Positions 61,842 through 64,000 of a stretch of 64,000 nucleotides of DNA are shown piece after piece. Position 1 is the stretch's first letter. Each line of letters begins with the position of its first letter. A program made the translations under genes and the position numbers. Where the stretch lies: the NCBI RefSeq assembly GCF_003054175.1, contig NZ_QBKN01000003.1:124001-188000 (forward strand), read 5' to 3'. The stretch comes from Allosediminivita pacifica. GTDB lineage: Bacteria > Pseudomonadota > Alphaproteobacteria > Rhodobacterales > Rhodobacteraceae. A model generated the notes under the pieces. That model saw only the letters and a program-made list of their open reading frames with translations, did no database searches and was not told the origin of the DNA.

Positions 61842-62782
61842 CAGGCGCGACCCTCTGTAGAGCTCGGGTCGACGAGGAACCGCGTTTCGGCGTTGATCAG
61901 CCGCGTCCCGCAATGCGCGCAGTTGTCGGACCGCGCGTAGCCGTTCGACATGTTGCAGTTCTGGCAGACGAGCACCGTCTGACCCGCCTCGGTGGCGCGG
62001 AAGACCGCGCCGCCGATCTCGATCGTGTCGAGATTGCCCAACGGCCGTGGTGTCGTGCCCAGAGCCCCGCGGTTGACCCTCACCCGGGTTGCCTCGCCTT
62101 CGGGACGGGCCAGCACCAGCACGCCGTCCTCGGTCGCACCGATGACGCCCGCCAGCGTCCGCCCCTCGCGCTGGGGCAGTGCCAACAGGTCCTCGACCAG
62201 TGCCATCGGGTAAGTCTTGATGCTCAGCCCCGCCGGGCCGGTCGAAAACACCATGGCGGTGTGGCCGAGGTCGGTATCCCCGCCGCCATCCTGCGACAGC
62301 GACAGAACAGATCCCCCGGCAAGATGGACGTGGCGCGGTTCGGGCGGGGGCGGCGGCGCGGGTGGTTCCTCGCGGGCGGGCGCTTCGGCCTCGGAAGCCT
62401 CATTCGCCGGTAGCGCGCCGACGACCACCTCCATCATGAGCCCGGGAATGCGCAGCCCGGTAGGCTGTCCCGACGGCAGGTCGAGCCCGTTCGACTTGTC
62501 GACCGGACGGCTGCGTCCGTCATGGTCCAGCCGCATCACCCCGTTGCGCGACGTGTCCTGCAGCCAGGCATCACCGCTTCCCGCGGCGAGAACCTTGCAG
62601 TGCGAACGCGAGACCTCGGGGCATGTCCACTTCAGGGCGTAGACGTCGCCCGAACCGGTGCTGATGCGGAGGTAGTCGGTATCCTCTTCGCGGCCAATTT
62701 CGACCGGCAGCGTCAGCTCGAAATCCGAAAGCAGCGTCTCGCCCGTGGACTCGGCCTTTATCGTCAAATGTATGATTGCCAT
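61841..62782 (-). CDS. FHA-domain protein with C-terminal zinc ribbon
   Basis: This 313-residue protein has an FHA domain at about 25-115 (IGREEDTDYLRI, PEVSRSHCKVL, QDTSRNGVMRL), a Glu/Pro-rich linker and a middle domain. A C-terminal zinc-ribbon follows with CQNC near residue 275 and CAHCG near residue 292. FHA readers with zinc ribbons commonly act as adaptors. The first FHA loop Arg and the Ser-Arg-x-His motif are present, so phosphopeptide binding is plausible. It lies 55 bp downstream of the vWA-FHA gene. Confidence 0.8.
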   Translation of the reverse strand: MAIIHLTIKAESTGETLLSDFELTLPVEIGREEDTDYLRISTGSGDVYALKWTCPEVSRSHCKVLAAGSGDAWLQDTSRNGVMRLDHDGRSRPVDKSNGLDLPSGQPTGLRIPGLMMEVVVGALPANEASEAEAPAREEPPAPPPPPEPRHVHLAGGSVLSLSQDGGGDTDLGHTAMVFSTGPAGLSIKTYPMALVEDLLALPQREGRTLAGVIGATEDGVLVLARPEGEATRVRVNRGALGTTPRPLGNLDTIEIGGAVFRATEAGQTVLVCQNCNMSNGYARSDNCAHCGTRLINAETRFLVDPSSTEGRA

Positions 62783-62837
62783 GCCGGTATCCCGGGTAAA
62801 AAATGGTGTCTCAAATCATGTCGTCATGACTGCCGCG

Positions 62838-64000
62838 TCAGGTGTCGGCGGGCCATTCAATCTTGAACTCGGCCTCGCCGAGCGAAATGCGGTCGCCGGG
62901 ATCGAATTCGGCGGCCTCTACCTTTTCGCCGTTGACGAAGACGCCGTTGGTCGACCCGAGGTCGGAAATCCGCATCAGCCCGTCCCGCCCGACGTTCAGC
63001 TGCGCGTGCACGCGACTGACCGAGGTGTCGTCGAAGATCACCGAGTTCTGTTCGCCCCGGCCCATCGTGATCTCTGGCTCGAAGATCGGCATCCGCTCGC
63101 CCGTCGCGCTCTTGATCAGCGTCGCATAGGGATGCTGCACCTGCCGTGTCTGCGCGGCGCCCTCGGCCACCCGTGTCACCCCGGCCATCTTGGTGACCGT
63201 GTCGGCCTGTTGCGTCGGCGTGGCCTGATGTGTCGGGGTCGCAGGCTGGCGGGCCGATTGGGGCGCGACGGGTGCAAGCCGCGGCGCCGCAGCGGCGGGC
63301 TGCGGAGAGGGGATGCCACCCGAGGTTTCGCGCACCGGTCCGCTCCGGCGTCCCATGAGGGAAAGCAGGATGATCAGCAGCAGAAGAAGACCGCCCGCGA
63401 CGGCGTACCACCACCAGGGCACGCTCAGCACCCAGCCAAGCACCCGGTCGACGATCCCGTCAGGCTCATCGACCTGACCGAAGATGGTTCCGCCGGTGGT
63501 CTGCGTCTCGCCGCCCGACTGTGCGTCGGCCGAAAGGCCGGTGATCGAGACAGGCAGTTCCACGGCAATCCGCTCGGTCGGCCCTTCGGCATAGGTCAGG
63601 ACCAGCTCCAGCGGAAAGGCGATGTCCCCGTCGTCCAGCACATCCTCGGAAATTGCCAGCGTGCCGCCGCCGATCAGCAGGTCCTCGACCTCCTGGATCG
63701 ACGCCGTGTCGAAATCGCCCGTCCCCACGGGGCCGACGAAGGACGTCCCGCCGGTCTCGTTGGCCAGCCGTTCCAGCGACTGGGTCAACGGGCGTTCGCT
63801 GTTGGCCCTGATAGACCCGGCGCCCACGATCTGCACGCCTGCCTCGTTGGCCGCCTCGACAACCTCGGCCAGCGAAAAGGCCGAATCCTCAGCCTCGCCG
63901 TCCGAGAAGATCATGAGCACGCGGCGCTGGGCGGGGATCCTCTCCAGCTGCCGGATCGACTCGATGGCGGATTCGTAGAGAAAGGTGTTCAGCCCGTCCG
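62838..64000 (-). CDS. vWA-domain membrane protein with cytoplasmic FHA domain (5' end outside window)
   Basis: The frame is open to the window end, so the N-terminus is missing; 386 residues are visible. The visible start is the second half of a von Willebrand factor A domain (RRVLMIFSDGEAED and EAGVQIVGAGSI). A beta-rich segment and one membrane helix (WWWYAVAGGLLLLLIILLSL) follow. A Pro/Gln/Thr-rich linker leads to a C-terminal FHA domain (TMGRGEQNSVIF, SVSRVHAQL, DLGSTNGVFVNG). vWA outside and FHA inside the cell would fit a receptor-like role. The metal-site DxSxS motif would lie beyond 64,000. Confidence 0.82.
   Translation of the reverse strand, partial: DGLNTFLYESAIESIRQLERIPAQRRVLMIFSDGEAEDSAFSLAEVVEAANEAGVQIVGAGSIRANSERPLTQSLERLANETGGTSFVGPVGTGDFDTASIQEVEDLLIGGGTLAISEDVLDDGDIAFPLELVLTYAEGPTERIAVELPVSITGLSADAQSGGETQTTGGTIFGQVDEPDGIVDRVLGWVLSVPWWWYAVAGGLLLLLIILLSLMGRRSGPVRETSGGIPSPQPAAAAPRLAPVAPQSARQPATPTHQATPTQQADTVTKMAGVTRVAEGAAQTRQVQHPYATLIKSATGERMPIFEPEITMGRGEQNSVIFDDTSVSRVHAQLNVGRDGLMRISDLGSTNGVFVNGEKVEAAEFDPGDRISLGEAEFKIEWPADT

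Overview
The window looks like the origin-proximal part of a Rhodobacteraceae (Roseobacter-group) chromosome. It is GC-rich. It carries the alphaproteobacterial origin neighbourhood (dnaQ-coaE-aroE-maf | rho-mnmE-mnmG-rsmG-parA-parB), palindromic parS sites matching TGTTTCACGTGAAACA, an FxsA/SecB/Tim44/MltA/Smr block, and PpaA/PpsR-type photosynthesis regulators. No tRNA, rRNA, CRISPR array or insertion sequence was seen.

Layout. (1) 1-19.8 kb is a mosaic of flagellar genes (fliK-flgD at the left; motB, flgE-flgK-flgL-flgI at 11.2-17.0 kb) and surface-glycan genes. The glycan genes are a TPR/GT41 glycosyltransferase, a CmcI-type methyltransferase, an epimerase, a CDP-6-deoxyhexose set (rfbF, rfbG, 3,5-epimerase, C-methyltransferase) and a GT2 enzyme. 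A second glycan group (PglC/WcaJ-type sugar transferase, epimerase, Wza-like lipoprotein) lies beyond motB. Where the GT2 gene meets flgI near 11,206, both reading frames are truncated, and the Wza-like gene carries a 2-bp frameshift. (2) 19.8-23.8 kb holds cytochrome c2, ppaA, ppsR, idi and tspO. These are genes usually tied to a photosynthesis gene cluster, yet no bch, crt, puf or puh gene is present in the window. (3) 23.9-31.4 kb is housekeeping: MFS transporter, Smr, MltA, Tim44-like, FxsA, SecB, DnaQ, CoaE, AroE, Maf. (4) 31.4-31.9 kb is a gene-free, partly AT-rich region with DnaA-box-like sequences where gene orientation diverges; it is the likely oriC. (5) 31.9-43 kb holds rho, mnmE, mnmG, rsmG, parAB, hemW, rdgB, rph, hrcA and grpE, with parS sites inside mnmG, rsmG and coaE. 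(6) 43-53.2 kb holds mutS, a BCCT transporter, a malic enzyme-phosphotransacetylase fusion, a PfkB kinase, a periplasmic MsrA and an aminotransferase/sulfotransferase pair.

(7) 53.2-64.0 kb is the most unusual part. It is a minus-strand module with a secreted caspase-like protease carrying an EF-hand-like loop, an OmpA-like periplasmic protein, a membrane Ser/Thr kinase with a coiled coil and a seven-repeat WD40 propeller, a TauE-family permease, a small membrane protein, an FHA-flavoprotein fusion, an FHA-zinc-ribbon protein and a vWA-TM-FHA protein that runs off the window. The combination suggests phospho-dependent signalling between cytoplasm and periplasm with a proteolytic output. I do not recognise it as a named system, and its function here is inference.

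Starts were chosen by ribosome-binding site, neighbour overlap and family N-termini. Many genes are joined by ATGA, GTGA or TGATG overlaps, which marks tight operons. Functional calls rest on recognised motifs and family knowledge only; no database search was run.
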